Assembly: GCA_014379625.1 (NCBI GenBank)
Contig: JACMLJ010000012.1
Span: forward strand, 124,001 to 188,000
Direction: 5' to 3'
Origin: Ferruginibacter sp.
Lineage (GTDB): Bacteria > Bacteroidota > Bacteroidia > Chitinophagales > Chitinophagaceae
DNA: 64,000 nucleotides
A program made the translations under genes and the position numbers. Below the pieces are notes generated by a model that saw only the letters and a list, made by a program, of their open reading frames with translations, made no database searches and was not told the origin of the DNA. Numbering within the stretch: position 1 is the stretch's first letter; each line of letters begins with the position of its first letter. Shown piece by piece: positions 18,196 to 26,590 of the stretch.

Positions 18196-18441
18196 TTAAG
18201 CCATAAGGTAACGGGCATATCTTGTAAGCATAAAGTCTTCAATTTCTCTTTTGTCTTACACCAATTATTTAGCATTTCTATATGCCATTTTCGCTGTCTC
18301 AATGATCTTCTCAAAATTTTTCAATTTGGCCTTGCCCAAAAGTTCGGGAAGGTCTCCACCAAACCAGCACTCATCGTCATCTGACTGATTAACAGCTAAT
18401 TCAAAATTGTTATGAAGGTGTGATATAATTTCGCTTTTCAT
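18196..18441 (-). pseudogene. Decayed dinD-like gene remnant
   Basis: The minus strand from the ATG at 18441 reads MKSEIISHLHNNFELAV, then ECWFGGDLPELLG and KNFEKIIETAKMAYRNAK before a stop. This is the N-terminal pattern of DinD-type proteins (WxARDLxxLLGYxxxxNF..VIxxAKxA). After two stop codons the same frame resumes with KREIEDFMLTRYARYLMA and stops again at 18196-18198. That is the DinD block usually found about 40-50 residues further on (DDYMLTRYACYLIA). The gene has therefore lost an internal piece and its whole C-terminal half. It was identified by remembered family motifs, not by a search. Confidence 0.72.
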
Positions 18442-18694
18442 TCCTGTACGTTCGTGTTCATCTGGCAGAGATGCCTGCCATCCCAAAAATCAAAATGCAG
18501 TTGGTTATGCAGGATATTTTCATTGCCGGAGAGTGGCTCCGGTAAAATAAATTTGAATAGGGCCTGACATTGGGTTGTGCGCCCTAACTAACCGGTTTGT
18601 TTGCTAAAAAATTGGCGTTAAAAATGGCGGCATTAACTTGCACTGCTTTTTTGTATTTGAAACATCTTATTTATTTTTTCCCGTGTTGATAATA

Positions 18695-20062
18695 TTAAAA
18701 CTTAAACGTTGCCTTAAAAGAAAGGTAGGTAAGGTGTTTACCAATACCGGTTTGTTTTATATAATTACCTGCTTTAAAAAAAGTACCATCAACAAAAAAT
18801 GAAATATTTTTGGTGAGAGCATAAGCCGTTTCTACAACATATTGTGTTCCTATGTCCTTGCTTTCAGCGATATACAGGTTGTTGCGGTTGGGTCTTATTT
18901 GTTCGCCTCCCGGCGTGTAAGTACCATCCTGGTTGCTTTGCCTTTTGATGAAAAATACCGAAGCAAAAACGGTGGCTTTTTTAACCGGCGAAATTCTGAT
19001 ATAGGGATTAAAGGTTTCAATATTTGCAGAACCGATGGGCGCAGCCAATCCATACTGAGGTTTTGAAAACAGTGGGTTATACGTGTTGAGTTTATTGTCG
19101 GCCCTGTCTTTATCACCGGTAATGTAGCCGCAGCCTATACCGATAACAAAATTGTTTTTTGGGGATAGTTTGTAATTCAAATCTGCCACCACGCTGTATG
19201 CGTTTATGCCTGATTCATTGAAAGAACCGGTTTGATAATTGCCCTCCAGTTCATAATTCAGTCTTGCATTTCGGGAGAACATTCTACCGCCAAAAATTTG
19301 CCTTTTTTCTTCTCCGGCAATATAATTGTATTTTCTGCGGTCGGTTTTAAAATGGATGAAATAGTAATCCAACAGGAGTTTTTTGGGGACAACATTCGTT
19401 GTAGCATATATGCCGGACAAAGCATCTTCAAAAGATTTATCATCAAACAGTTTTTGCCTTGAAATAACAGGAGTTGCCACAATCAAATCAATTGTTGTTT
19501 TTTCCGAGGCATATTTTAAAACCACTGCATCAAAGGTCAACCTGGTATTGGGACCTTCCCGAACACCAATCAGCCGGCTGTTTCCATAATCCAACTCCTG
19601 CCTCCCTGCTCTTACTAAAAATTTCTTACTGAAATTATAATCAACAAACACCTGGTGAAGGCTCAATTGATTTTCATCTATTTCCGGTGTGAGGGGATTG
19701 GGATTAAAAAAACGGAAGGTGCTGCTTACCTGCAAAAAAGCCCTTACCTTCTTTCCCACTTCTATATTGCCGTGTACCATAATGCGCTGCCAAATTTGCC
19801 CCACATCGGTTTTCTTTGTTCCCGGTGGACCATCGCCGAAATTCTGATTGTCAAAATACTGGAACTGCTCTCGTAGTTCGCCACCGAAAGAAATAAAAGT
19901 TTGATCTCTAATTTTAATCTCCTTGAATTTATCTAATCCGTTTTTTACGGTATCCTTTTTAAGAATAGAAAAGTTGTCGTTGTATCTCAATATATTAATC
20001 TGGCTTTGCGCCGTATAAATTGAAACAATAAGTAAAAGCGATATGAGAAGTTGGTTTTTCAT
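18695..20062 (-). CDS. Alginate-export-family outer-membrane porin
   Basis: 455 residues. The signal peptide (about 1-20, ending YTAQSQ) is followed by a beta-barrel protein with the alginate-export features SFGGELREQFQYF, QRIMVHGNIEVG, LHQVFVDYNF, VRAGRQELDYGNSRLIGVREGPNTR and a C-terminal aromatic (FKATFKF). Members are outer-membrane channels; the name comes from AlgE but most are general or substrate-specific porins. It is the last gene of the leftward operon starting at the DoxX gene, 103 bases behind the ABM gene. It may import or export the compound that the operon enzymes handle; that is inference. Confidence 0.87.
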   Translation of the reverse strand: MKNQLLISLLLIVSIYTAQSQINILRYNDNFSILKKDTVKNGLDKFKEIKIRDQTFISFGGELREQFQYFDNQNFGDGPPGTKKTDVGQIWQRIMVHGNIEVGKKVRAFLQVSSTFRFFNPNPLTPEIDENQLSLHQVFVDYNFSKKFLVRAGRQELDYGNSRLIGVREGPNTRLTFDAVVLKYASEKTTIDLIVATPVISRQKLFDDKSFEDALSGIYATTNVVPKKLLLDYYFIHFKTDRRKYNYIAGEEKRQIFGGRMFSRNARLNYELEGNYQTGSFNESGINAYSVVADLNYKLSPKNNFVIGIGCGYITGDKDRADNKLNTYNPLFSKPQYGLAAPIGSANIETFNPYIRISPVKKATVFASVFFIKRQSNQDGTYTPGGEQIRPNRNNLYIAESKDIGTQYVVETAYALTKNISFFVDGTFFKAGNYIKQTGIGKHLTYLSFKATFKF

Positions 20063-20165
20063 TTATTTTTCCTAAGTGTTTATCATTTAGACAGTGGTCA
20101 CTGAATTCTTTCTAAATATTGATAAATAATTTGTCAGCAACAACTGCCTTTATTTGCATTGAAGT

Positions 20166-20747
20166 TCAGACTGGCCTGCTTTTTTGTTTAAACAACCAGC
20201 CCGATAAAACCTTAGTAATAAAAGGCATCACCAGATAAGTCATTAGAACAACCATAATAATTACACTTAAAAAACTATTTACAAGAGGATGCCACCTGAG
20301 CGGATTGAAGCCGTCACGTAACCATGGAATTAATGTATTGGAAAATATAAATATTACCCCTACTGTAACGATCGCCATTTTCCATTTTTCAGGTGTTATA
20401 TGGCTTTTATCATCTTTCGCCTCAAACCAGTATTCAAGACCTGTAAGCTGTATTTTTGGTTTAACCTCATCAAACAAAATTTCGCTTAAAGCTATCTGCT
20501 CTTTTCTTTCTTTTGATTCTTCCCAAATCATTGAATTTTCGTAAGTGTCAAATTGAATGATGATCGCAAACTCCGGGTGCGTATGGTCATTTATTTCTTC
20601 AAAAATCTCGGCCCCTAAATGTCCCTTAAAATGAGCAGCCTTTTCAGAAATGGCATGAAACCAATCGAGTGTTTCTTTTATAAGACCTAATTTAGGTTTC
20701 AACCTTACGATTGTAGTAACAGGCAACTTTTTTAAGCTTTCGGACAT
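20166..20747 (-). CDS. Antibiotic-biosynthesis-monooxygenase (ABM) domain protein with two C-terminal membrane helices
   Basis: 193 residues. An N-terminal dimeric ferredoxin-like ABM domain (about 8-105: TTIVRLKPKLGL, TLDWFHAIS, FAIIIQFDTYENSMIWEES) is joined to two hydrophobic helices (about 122-142 and 155-180). ABM domains act in oxygenation of aromatic or quinone-type compounds or as small-molecule sensors. The membrane tail is a recurrent architecture of unknown role. The gene begins 11 bases after the amidohydrolase stop, so translation is probably coupled. Confidence 0.82.
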   Translation of the reverse strand: MSESLKKLPVTTIVRLKPKLGLIKETLDWFHAISEKAAHFKGHLGAEIFEEINDHTHPEFAIIIQFDTYENSMIWEESKERKEQIALSEILFDEVKPKIQLTGLEYWFEAKDDKSHITPEKWKMAIVTVGVIFIFSNTLIPWLRDGFNPLRWHPLVNSFLSVIIMVVLMTYLVMPFITKVLSGWLFKQKSRPV

Positions 20748-20758
20748 ACGTGAAATAT

Positions 20759-22282
20759 TTAATTGCCAAACAGGTTTACCGGTAGTTTTGCCGCTGCGAA
20801 AATCCGGTCACGGGATGCAGTGATTGCTGAACTCAGCGCTGGAATATCAGCATCCAGCAGCCTGCCTTTCCATTTGCGTATCTTGCCGGCTACAATTACC
20901 GTTTCCACATTGCTGCGGTCCATCAGTGTAACTACTGCCCCTGGTACATTATTAAGCGGCGCCACATTTATAGCTGTGGCATCAAGCAGTATAATATCGG
21001 CTTCTTTACCGGGTGTCAGCGAACCTGTTTTGTCGCCCAGCCAAAGGTCTTCAGCGCCACGCCGGGTAGCAAACCGGATAACGTCTCTCGCCGTGAGTAA
21101 TTCTGGCAGGTCGGTTTCACCTTTCAATGCTGCTTCGTTTACAATCATGCGCTGCAGGGTGAATGCCCCCCGCATTTGCGTAAAGAAATCGGCTGTCATA
21201 GTGCATTCAACATCCGAACTTAGGGAAGGCTCAATGCCCTGCAAAAGCGCTTTCATTATGGGGGGCGTTCCATGCCGCATGGCCATTTCTATTGGTACCG
21301 ACAGGGAAACTCCTGCACCGGAATCTGCCACGATCTTCCAGGTTTCATCATCAACACCAGTCATGTGAATAAGTAGATTGTCTTTCCCTAATTTTCCTGT
21401 TCTGGCTATCCGGGTGAAGGCACCCCGCAGGGTATGCCCCACCACATGTAATGCAATTGGAAGATCAAGGCTGCGCCCAACTTTCCAGGCATCGTCAAAG
21501 TCTGGCGCATAGATTTCCCCGCCAATAGATAAAGTCATTAGTTGATCCTTCGATGCGAAGTATTGTGTCTTTAAACGGCGAACATCGTTCCCGAAAGTTA
21601 ACTTGTTGCCCTGGCTTTCTGAGTAGGCAAAAACAGTACGGCGTCCCGAGTCTTCAATACCTTTTATGGCTGCATCCGTATGTGCCGGGCTGTGATGAAT
21701 TTGGGAGAGGTCATGCACCGTAGTTACCCCTGCATCAAGCTGGCTAAGGGAGCCAAAAAGTTCGGCAATGTACACATCTTCCGGTTTGTAAACAGGGGAG
21801 AATTTTCCAAGGATTGTTCCCATGTAGTTGACTGCTCCATGCGGTTTTCCATCGTCAACAAGCATCCCGTTAGAGAGATAGCTTCGCAAAGTAGTTTCAA
21901 ACTGGTGATGATGGGTATCAATGAAGCCGGGCATCACAATCTTTCCATTTGCATCAATAACTTCGGCATTGCCGGCTTCAATGTTTGGACGAACGGCGAT
22001 AATCTTTTTGCCTTCGATAAGCACATCTGCCTTAACAAAATCGCCAACTTTTGTATCCATGCTGAGCACAGCGCCACCCCGTATTAGATAACGTTTGTCA
22101 GCCCAACCACTGTTGCGGGGAGGAGCAGAAGGTATTGGCTCCGGAACTTCTGCGGCAGATACAGGCGAATTAAGCGAACCAAAGGCAAATGCCGCAATTC
22201 CTGCTCCGGTAGCGTTTTTCAGAAAGTTGCGGCGGGATGCGCCATGATATTGAGGATAGCCTTCTTCACAAAGCTTGCACAT
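20759..22282 (-). CDS. Tat-exported amidohydrolase (TrzA/AtzA-like)
   Basis: 507 residues. A twin-arginine signal (SRRNFLK at 16-22, then a hydrophobic GIAAFAFG stretch) predicts export of the folded metalloenzyme to the periplasm. The body has the amidohydrolase start VLIEGKKIIAV, the metal-binding DTHHHQFE, later histidines in LHVVGHT and LIHMTG, an Asp in LSSDVECTM, and the closing GSLTPGKEADIILLD. This composition is typical of chlorohydrolase or cytosine/guanine-deaminase relatives. A periplasmic location is unusual for that group. The substrate is unknown; EthD, VOC and ABM neighbours suggest an aromatic or heterocyclic compound. Confidence 0.88.
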   Translation of the reverse strand: MCKLCEEGYPQYHGASRRNFLKNATGAGIAAFAFGSLNSPVSAAEVPEPIPSAPPRNSGWADKRYLIRGGAVLSMDTKVGDFVKADVLIEGKKIIAVRPNIEAGNAEVIDANGKIVMPGFIDTHHHQFETTLRSYLSNGMLVDDGKPHGAVNYMGTILGKFSPVYKPEDVYIAELFGSLSQLDAGVTTVHDLSQIHHSPAHTDAAIKGIEDSGRRTVFAYSESQGNKLTFGNDVRRLKTQYFASKDQLMTLSIGGEIYAPDFDDAWKVGRSLDLPIALHVVGHTLRGAFTRIARTGKLGKDNLLIHMTGVDDETWKIVADSGAGVSLSVPIEMAMRHGTPPIMKALLQGIEPSLSSDVECTMTADFFTQMRGAFTLQRMIVNEAALKGETDLPELLTARDVIRFATRRGAEDLWLGDKTGSLTPGKEADIILLDATAINVAPLNNVPGAVVTLMDRSNVETVIVAGKIRKWKGRLLDADIPALSSAITASRDRIFAAAKLPVNLFGN

Positions 22283-22400
22283 TTATTATCTATTTAGCAG
22301 GCGGTGGCCCTGTTGTTGAAATTTTGACAGGCTACTTATGTTGACTTATATTGCCTTTACCTTTCATTGAGAAATGGAAACGCCGTACCTGAAGATTCAT

Positions 22401-22769
22401 CTATACATAAACCTCTTTAGTACCGGCATGGATATTTCCTTCAAGCATCACGTGTTCTTCAACAACCCCACCCACGTAAGCTGGTGTCATGCTGCGATCA
22501 AAAAGACGTAAATCATCTTTAAGCATTGCTGTTCCTTCGGGGCTGGCAAACGACGTTTTAAACGCCTCCTCACTATCAAAGAACAGCTCAAGACTTCCAT
22601 CGTACACCTGTTCATGACCTTCTGCAGGGGCCATCCAGTGGTTTTGAACATAGCGGCGCAAACCGGGGATAGTTAATGCAAGAGCGCCGTGGCTTCCCAG
22701 CCATTCTTTGCGGGCATAATCGGGTGTAATGTCTTTGCGAAACTTCAGCATGAAAATTACTTTATACAT
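22401..22769 (-). CDS. EthD-family protein
   Basis: 122 residues with the EthD dimeric alpha/beta-barrel pattern: an N-terminal strand MYKVIFMLKFRKDI, then YARKEWLGSHGALALTIPGLRRYVQNH, and the second half SLELFFDSEEAFKTSFASPEG. EthD proteins accompany degradation operons and may serve as accessory factors or lyases. It is separated by 33 bases from the VOC gene upstream in the operon. Confidence 0.83.
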   Translation of the reverse strand: MYKVIFMLKFRKDITPDYARKEWLGSHGALALTIPGLRRYVQNHWMAPAEGHEQVYDGSLELFFDSEEAFKTSFASPEGTAMLKDDLRLFDRSMTPAYVGGVVEEHVMLEGNIHAGTKEVYV

Positions 22770-22802
22770 TTTATTTTGTTTGATGGGCCTCAGCCCGGTT
22801 AC

Positions 22803-23354
22803 TTAAAATTTTCCAAATATTGTTTCCATTTTGCGTATGGGGTCTTTGCCGTCCCAGGCAAGGTGAAGTTCCTGAATATAGGGTACCATGGAATAGCCTT
22901 CGCCTGCTTCAAACACTTCTATAAAACCGCCGATGCTGTCGAGTGCGTCATAGTAGGCGGCTCTTCCCATGTGTACCACTTCATTATTCATGGCAAGCTT
23001 TAATCCACGGCGTTCCATCTCCCTGCAGCGCTCATCGTAAGCGGCTCCTTTCAGTCCTGATAATTGTGGTGAAATATGGTGAAAGCCCTCGCCCCGAAGG
23101 TCAAGTATCTCTTTAAAAATGGAAGGCTCATCATCTGTTGGCTGTATCATCTCTATGTAGGTGCCGCCAAGAAAAGTTAAACCGAGGCGGTAGCTGCTGC
23201 TGGTTGGTTGCCCGCGGTAGATGGTGTTTTTGGTTTCGGGCTCCAGTATAAACCAGGGGCCCGCGCCGGATACTTTCGTCCAGTGTGCCGCTGCTGCCTC
23301 TACATTTTTTACTACATAGGCTATTTGCGTGTATGAACCTTCTGGCAGTATCAT
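22803..23354 (-). CDS. VOC-superfamily (glyoxalase/dioxygenase-like) protein
   Basis: 183 residues, one vicinal-oxygen-chelate unit: SYTQIAYVVKNVEAAAAHW starts the first beta-alpha-beta-beta module, followed by TYIEMIQPTDDEPSIF and a second module with FHHISPQLSGLKGA and IGGFIEVFEAGEGY. Likely metal ligands are His (FHHIS) and Glu (FIEVFE). It may be a dioxygenase, lyase or isomerase acting in the same pathway as the other operon enzymes. Confidence 0.82.
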   Translation of the reverse strand: MILPEGSYTQIAYVVKNVEAAAAHWTKVSGAGPWFILEPETKNTIYRGQPTSSSYRLGLTFLGGTYIEMIQPTDDEPSIFKEILDLRGEGFHHISPQLSGLKGAAYDERCREMERRGLKLAMNNEVVHMGRAAYYDALDSIGGFIEVFEAGEGYSMVPYIQELHLAWDGKDPIRKMETIFGKF

Positions 23355-23587
23355 GATGATTGTTTTACGTTTTTTAAAATGCTTTTATAAGTGAGGCGGC
23401 TTTACAAAATTGTATTACTGCCTACTGATGTTATTCAGTCGCCAGGGCGAAAAAAAACTGGCAACAAGTTCTCAATTTTTTGATGTAGTGCCGCGCTCCG
23501 GCATTGAGTCATTTTCAAATTTTCTCATTTTCATATTTGAAATGCAGGCTATTCCTTTAGTTTTAATCGCTCCGGTTAATGTAGGTA

Positions 23588-23899
23588 CTACAGTTCCATT
23601 CCCTGCGGGCCTTCGTAACCTTCCACAATAACCATAGCGCCTTCTGACACAGCGTGGCGAAGCTTTGCCGCTTCTGTATATTCAGGGGAATTAAAACAAT
23701 CAACAGCATCCTGGTAAGTTGGGAATTCTACTAAGGTTTGCTTAGAACGATATGGTGGTTCTTCCACTATTTGCTGGCCGTGCATTACCAGGAACTTTGC
23801 ACCATATTTTGTCATTATTTCCCTGTTGGCGGCTCTGTATTTCATGAGGCCTTCCATGTCGTGAACATCGGAGTTGGCAATCCAATAACCTTTTGGCAT
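23588..23899 (-). CDS. DUF1330-family protein
   Basis: About 103 residues from the ATG at 23899, which gives the family start MPKGYWIANSDV; an upstream in-frame start at 23953 adds an unlikely basic leader. The motifs YRAANREIMTKYGAKFLV, VEFPTYQDAVDCFNSPEY and GAMVIVEGY match the small ferredoxin-like DUF1330 family, relatives of ABM-type proteins with no settled function. It lies within the leftward operon, 77 bases after the isochorismatase-like gene. Confidence 0.85.
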   Translation of the reverse strand: MPKGYWIANSDVHDMEGLMKYRAANREIMTKYGAKFLVMHGQQIVEEPPYRSKQTLVEFPTYQDAVDCFNSPEYTEAAKLRHAVSEGAMVIVEGYEGPQGMEL

Positions 23900-23976
23900 A
23901 ATAATTAATTTAAATTGTTTGATAAATGATTTACTCGCTTTTTGTTTACTCAACTTTACTGCAATTACTCACAGCG

Positions 23977-24678
23977 TTACTGCAAAGCAGCCGTCCTGCT
24001 TAGCGCATTGTTTTTAATCGTATTGGTAAGAATGCGCTGTTCCACTTTTTCTATTTCAGGTGTGTACCACTTAAAGTAGTTGGTAATAGCTTCTGTGTGT
24101 GGCGTTGTTTTCCAGTCGCGGATCCATTCTGTAAGCAGGGAGTTAAGGGTGATCGGCTGGCTTCCCGCCTGTATCATTCGCTGAATTGCAATTTCATGTG
24201 CCAAAACGTTGCTTCCGCCAACAGCGTCAACAACGAAGTAAGTTTCGTATCCATCACGCTGTGCATGAAGAATTGGGTAGAGCAGACAAACCTCTGTCCA
24301 GATGCCGGCGAAGATCAAACGCTTTCTACCACTTTTTTCAATCGCTTCCCGGAACGCATCGTCTTCCCAGGCGTTCATGGTGGTGCGGTCATACTCTGGC
24401 TCGTCTGCAAGTTCAGCGCGAACAGAATGCATAGTAGGATGGTCGCCACGTAACTTAACACCGATGGTGCTTAAGATAACCGGAACCTTCATGGACTTAC
24501 TTGCTTTTGCAAGCGCCTTAGCATTCAGCTCGATGAATTCGTGGTCGGTTGATTTTATTCCTTCCATTACGTGATCCTGGTAATCGAGTATTATTACCAG
24601 CGATGTTTCAGTAGTTAACAGCGTGGGCGACAGATTCGAGCCGTTACTGGCTGTATTGGTTGTTGTTGACTTTTCCAT
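23977..24678 (-). CDS. Isochorismatase-like cysteine hydrolase (YcaC type)
   Basis: 233 residues. It has the isochorismatase fold with the catalytic triad pattern: Asp in VIILDYQDHV, a basic residue in the VKLRGDH segment, and Cys in FAGIWTEVCLLYPILHA. FVVDAVGGSN and the C-terminal helix LLTEWIRDW are typical of YcaC-like hydrolases. Substrates in this family are amides or enol ethers and vary widely. It follows the YceI gene by 29 bases and is likely co-transcribed with it. Confidence 0.85.
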   Translation of the reverse strand: MEKSTTTNTASNGSNLSPTLLTTETSLVIILDYQDHVMEGIKSTDHEFIELNAKALAKASKSMKVPVILSTIGVKLRGDHPTMHSVRAELADEPEYDRTTMNAWEDDAFREAIEKSGRKRLIFAGIWTEVCLLYPILHAQRDGYETYFVVDAVGGSNVLAHEIAIQRMIQAGSQPITLNSLLTEWIRDWKTTPHTEAITNYFKWYTPEIEKVEQRILTNTIKNNALSRTAALQ

Positions 24679-24707
24679 TTTTATTTTTATTTTAATGATG
24701 AATGATT

Positions 24708-25280
24708 TTATTTTTTTACAAACTCTCCATCTGCTTTAATGCTCACTTTATCGCTTAAGCCTGGTGCCGGAAATTTTGATCCGAGCCCAAAATCAGAACG
24801 CTTTATACTGCCCGTTAACTGGAAGCCTGCTGTTGTTGCTTTGCTCTGTGGGTTTACAGTAGTTCCCCTGTACCACAAATCCATTGTTACCGGCTTTGTA
24901 ATACCAAGAAGTGTAAGGTTGCCTGCAAGTTTGTATTTGTCGTTGCCAGCCTTTTTTACAGAACTGCTTTTAAAGGTCATCTTCGGAAATTTCTCCGCAT
25001 CAAAAAAGTCGGGAGTTTTTAAATGATTGTCACGCATTTCTATATCGGTATCAATGGTGGCTACATCTACGGACAGTTCAAAAACTGCATCATTAAAGTC
25101 TGCCTTGCTGGTAGTGGCAGTAACTTCATACGTTTTAAATAATCCAGTTACATCAGCAATACCCAGGTGCGTAATACTAAAGGATATGTGGGAATGCATC
25201 GGATCTGCCTTCCAGGTTGTTTGCGCAAACAATGAAGTGAAAGACCAGGTAATGATTAAAAATGATAATAACTTTTTCAT
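24708..25280 (-). CDS. YceI-family periplasmic protein
   Basis: 190 residues. A signal peptide (MKKLLSFLIITWSFTSLFAQ) is followed by a lipocalin-like YceI barrel: WKADPMHSHISFSITHLGIADVTGLF, VDVATIDTDIEMRDNHLKTPDFFDAEKFP, MTFKSSSV, LTLLGITKPVTMDL and FGLGSKFP, all standard family blocks. YceI proteins bind polyisoprenoids such as quinones and often travel with DoxX, pirin and isochorismatase genes. The first two of these are seen here too, the pirin only as a remnant. Confidence 0.93.
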   Translation of the reverse strand: MKKLLSFLIITWSFTSLFAQTTWKADPMHSHISFSITHLGIADVTGLFKTYEVTATTSKADFNDAVFELSVDVATIDTDIEMRDNHLKTPDFFDAEKFPKMTFKSSSVKKAGNDKYKLAGNLTLLGITKPVTMDLWYRGTTVNPQSKATTAGFQLTGSIKRSDFGLGSKFPAPGLSDKVSIKADGEFVKK

Positions 25281-25343
25281 GATTTTAATTTAAATTGATG
25301 GATTAATTGTTGTTGCCTTTAAGCTGTTATTGATTACCGGGAA

Positions 25344-25514
25344 TTAAATTATCTGAGTGCTCAAATGGTCTGCCTCAACCTTTTTACCTGCATTAAAATC
25401 GCCGGATGCTTCCGTTATTTCCGCCCGGTTATTCATCAAAAGAGAGCCATGTGAAATGATTGGTTCATCAGATGGTTCAGCACCAAAGGGTAAAATATCT
25501 GCGGTTCATCCGTA
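25344..25514 (-). pseudogene. C-terminal remnant of a pirin gene (copy 1)
   Basis: The minus strand in one frame reads KPYG, a stop, TADILPFGAEPSDEPI, then ISHGSLLMNNRAEITEA and SGDFNAGK, ending at a TAA at 25344-25346. This follows the conserved pirin C-terminus (FGAEPxxEPIxxxGPFVMNTxxEIxxAxxDFxxGK). The upstream reading frame is interrupted and the rest of the pirin gene is gone. It sits between DoxX and YceI, where a pirin gene would fit. The call rests on remembered family motifs. Confidence 0.68.
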
Positions 25515-25544
25515 TGGTTTTCTGATTGGCTGTTTAATTATAGT

Positions 25545-25976
25545 TCATATCGCAGGCCTGGCTTTCCAGGCATTTGGAATATTAAAAACCGGCTTGTAAA
25601 CGGGCCAGTATTTGATAATAAGCAAAAGATGGGTAGTCATTATTAAAAGGGTCATCCCCAGGCTCTCAGGAGCCAGCATAAGGTGAAAGAGAACTATATG
25701 TAAGGTGATGGGGAAAAGCAACACCACTGCAAACGGTACAAATAAACCAGATAAAAGAAGAACACCGGCAACTACCTGAACTGACATCATGAATGGATAG
25801 AAATAGGGAGCTTTTGACAAACCGAAGGCGAACTCTCCTGCTATTCCTTCCGCTGGCGGTATCGGAATAAAATGGAAGAACCCATTTAAACCGAAAACCA
25901 GGAAAATCAATCCCAGGATGACTCTTGCCACCTGCGTGGCAATTAAGAATGCTTTACTTTTTGATGATATTGACAT
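25545..25976 (-). CDS. DoxX-like membrane protein
   Basis: About 143 residues from the ATG at 25976, giving MSISSKSKAFLIATQVARV; a longer frame reaches 26081 but its N-terminus is not family-like. There are four hydrophobic helices with the DoxX-like motif FLVFGLNGFFHFIPIPP in the first and VQVVAGVLLLSGLFVPFAVVLLFPITLHIVLFHLM in the middle. DoxX proteins are inner-membrane partners in quinone or redox-linked processes. It is the promoter-proximal gene of the leftward operon and divergent from the AraC regulator. Confidence 0.83.
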   Translation of the reverse strand: MSISSKSKAFLIATQVARVILGLIFLVFGLNGFFHFIPIPPAEGIAGEFAFGLSKAPYFYPFMMSVQVVAGVLLLSGLFVPFAVVLLFPITLHIVLFHLMLAPESLGMTLLIMTTHLLLIIKYWPVYKPVFNIPNAWKARPAI

Positions 25977-26036
25977 AATCGTTACTTTTTTAAATTGCTG
26001 AAAGTTTTCTACTGATCTTTTTAAAATTTTACTATA

Positions 26037-26067
26037 CAAAGGTGCGTAAACACGGAAGCATCTTCCA
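26037..26067 (-). promoter_or_regulatory. Candidate Bacteroidota promoter for the DoxX-YceI operon
   Basis: On the minus strand CACCTTTG (26044-26037) differs by one base from the TAnnTTTG -7 consensus. A TTG at 26067-26065 lies 20 bases upstream as -33 element. Transcription would start near 26032, about 55 bases before the DoxX ATG. Confidence 0.4.
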
Positions 26068-26076
26068 ATGATAAAC

Positions 26077-26590
26077 AGCAAGAAATCGGATTGACATTTA
26101 TCAATACACAGGTTTCAATTGCTTAATTACCACCAAACGCAATTGCAAATCTCTAACTGCATGCTATCGAATCATTCCCAATACTTTTTGACATGCATCG
26201 GTTTTATTTGATTGAATTAATCGACCTGTTATTGATTGCTTATCCCGATATTTTATCTAAATAATGCAAAAATCAAAAAAAGAAACATGATAAAAAGGGC
26301 GGAAAGGAAGAAGAGTTGGTCAAAATTTCGCTTTTTGAAAATCGGGAGATTACATTGCCTAAAGTTAAATGGCCCTGCCCTTAAGAGTCGGTGCATAGCT
26401 GCTATGCGAAGCATCCTGATCCCAATCTGCTATTCAGCGACAGAACTGTGAATTATGTAAATTATTTCCGAAACTGTGTAAATAACCAGGTAAATAATCA
26501 CTTATCTTTAACCAGGGTAAACTCAATCCCGGGGCATACAACCTGGATAATTGTGAATGACAGGAACCTTACAAATCCCACTTCATTGAA
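26077..26590. other. DoxX/araC intergenic region with a direct repeat
   Basis: About 500 bases between the divergent DoxX operon and the AraC-type regulator. Two similar half-repeats, aactgtg...gtaaattat at 26444-26466 and aactgtg...gtaaataat at 26472-26499, begin 28 bases apart. They could be regulator-binding sites or the worn end of an insertion element. Short open frames here (starting 26236 and 26391) have no recognisable protein features. Confidence 0.35.

Noticed and set aside
25357..25599. 80-codon plus-strand frame between YceI and DoxX
   Set aside because: Antisense to the first pirin remnant and to the end of the DoxX gene.
26444..26500. Insertion-sequence terminus resembling IS256-type ends
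   Set aside because: Only short matching words, no transposase and no matching opposite end within the window.
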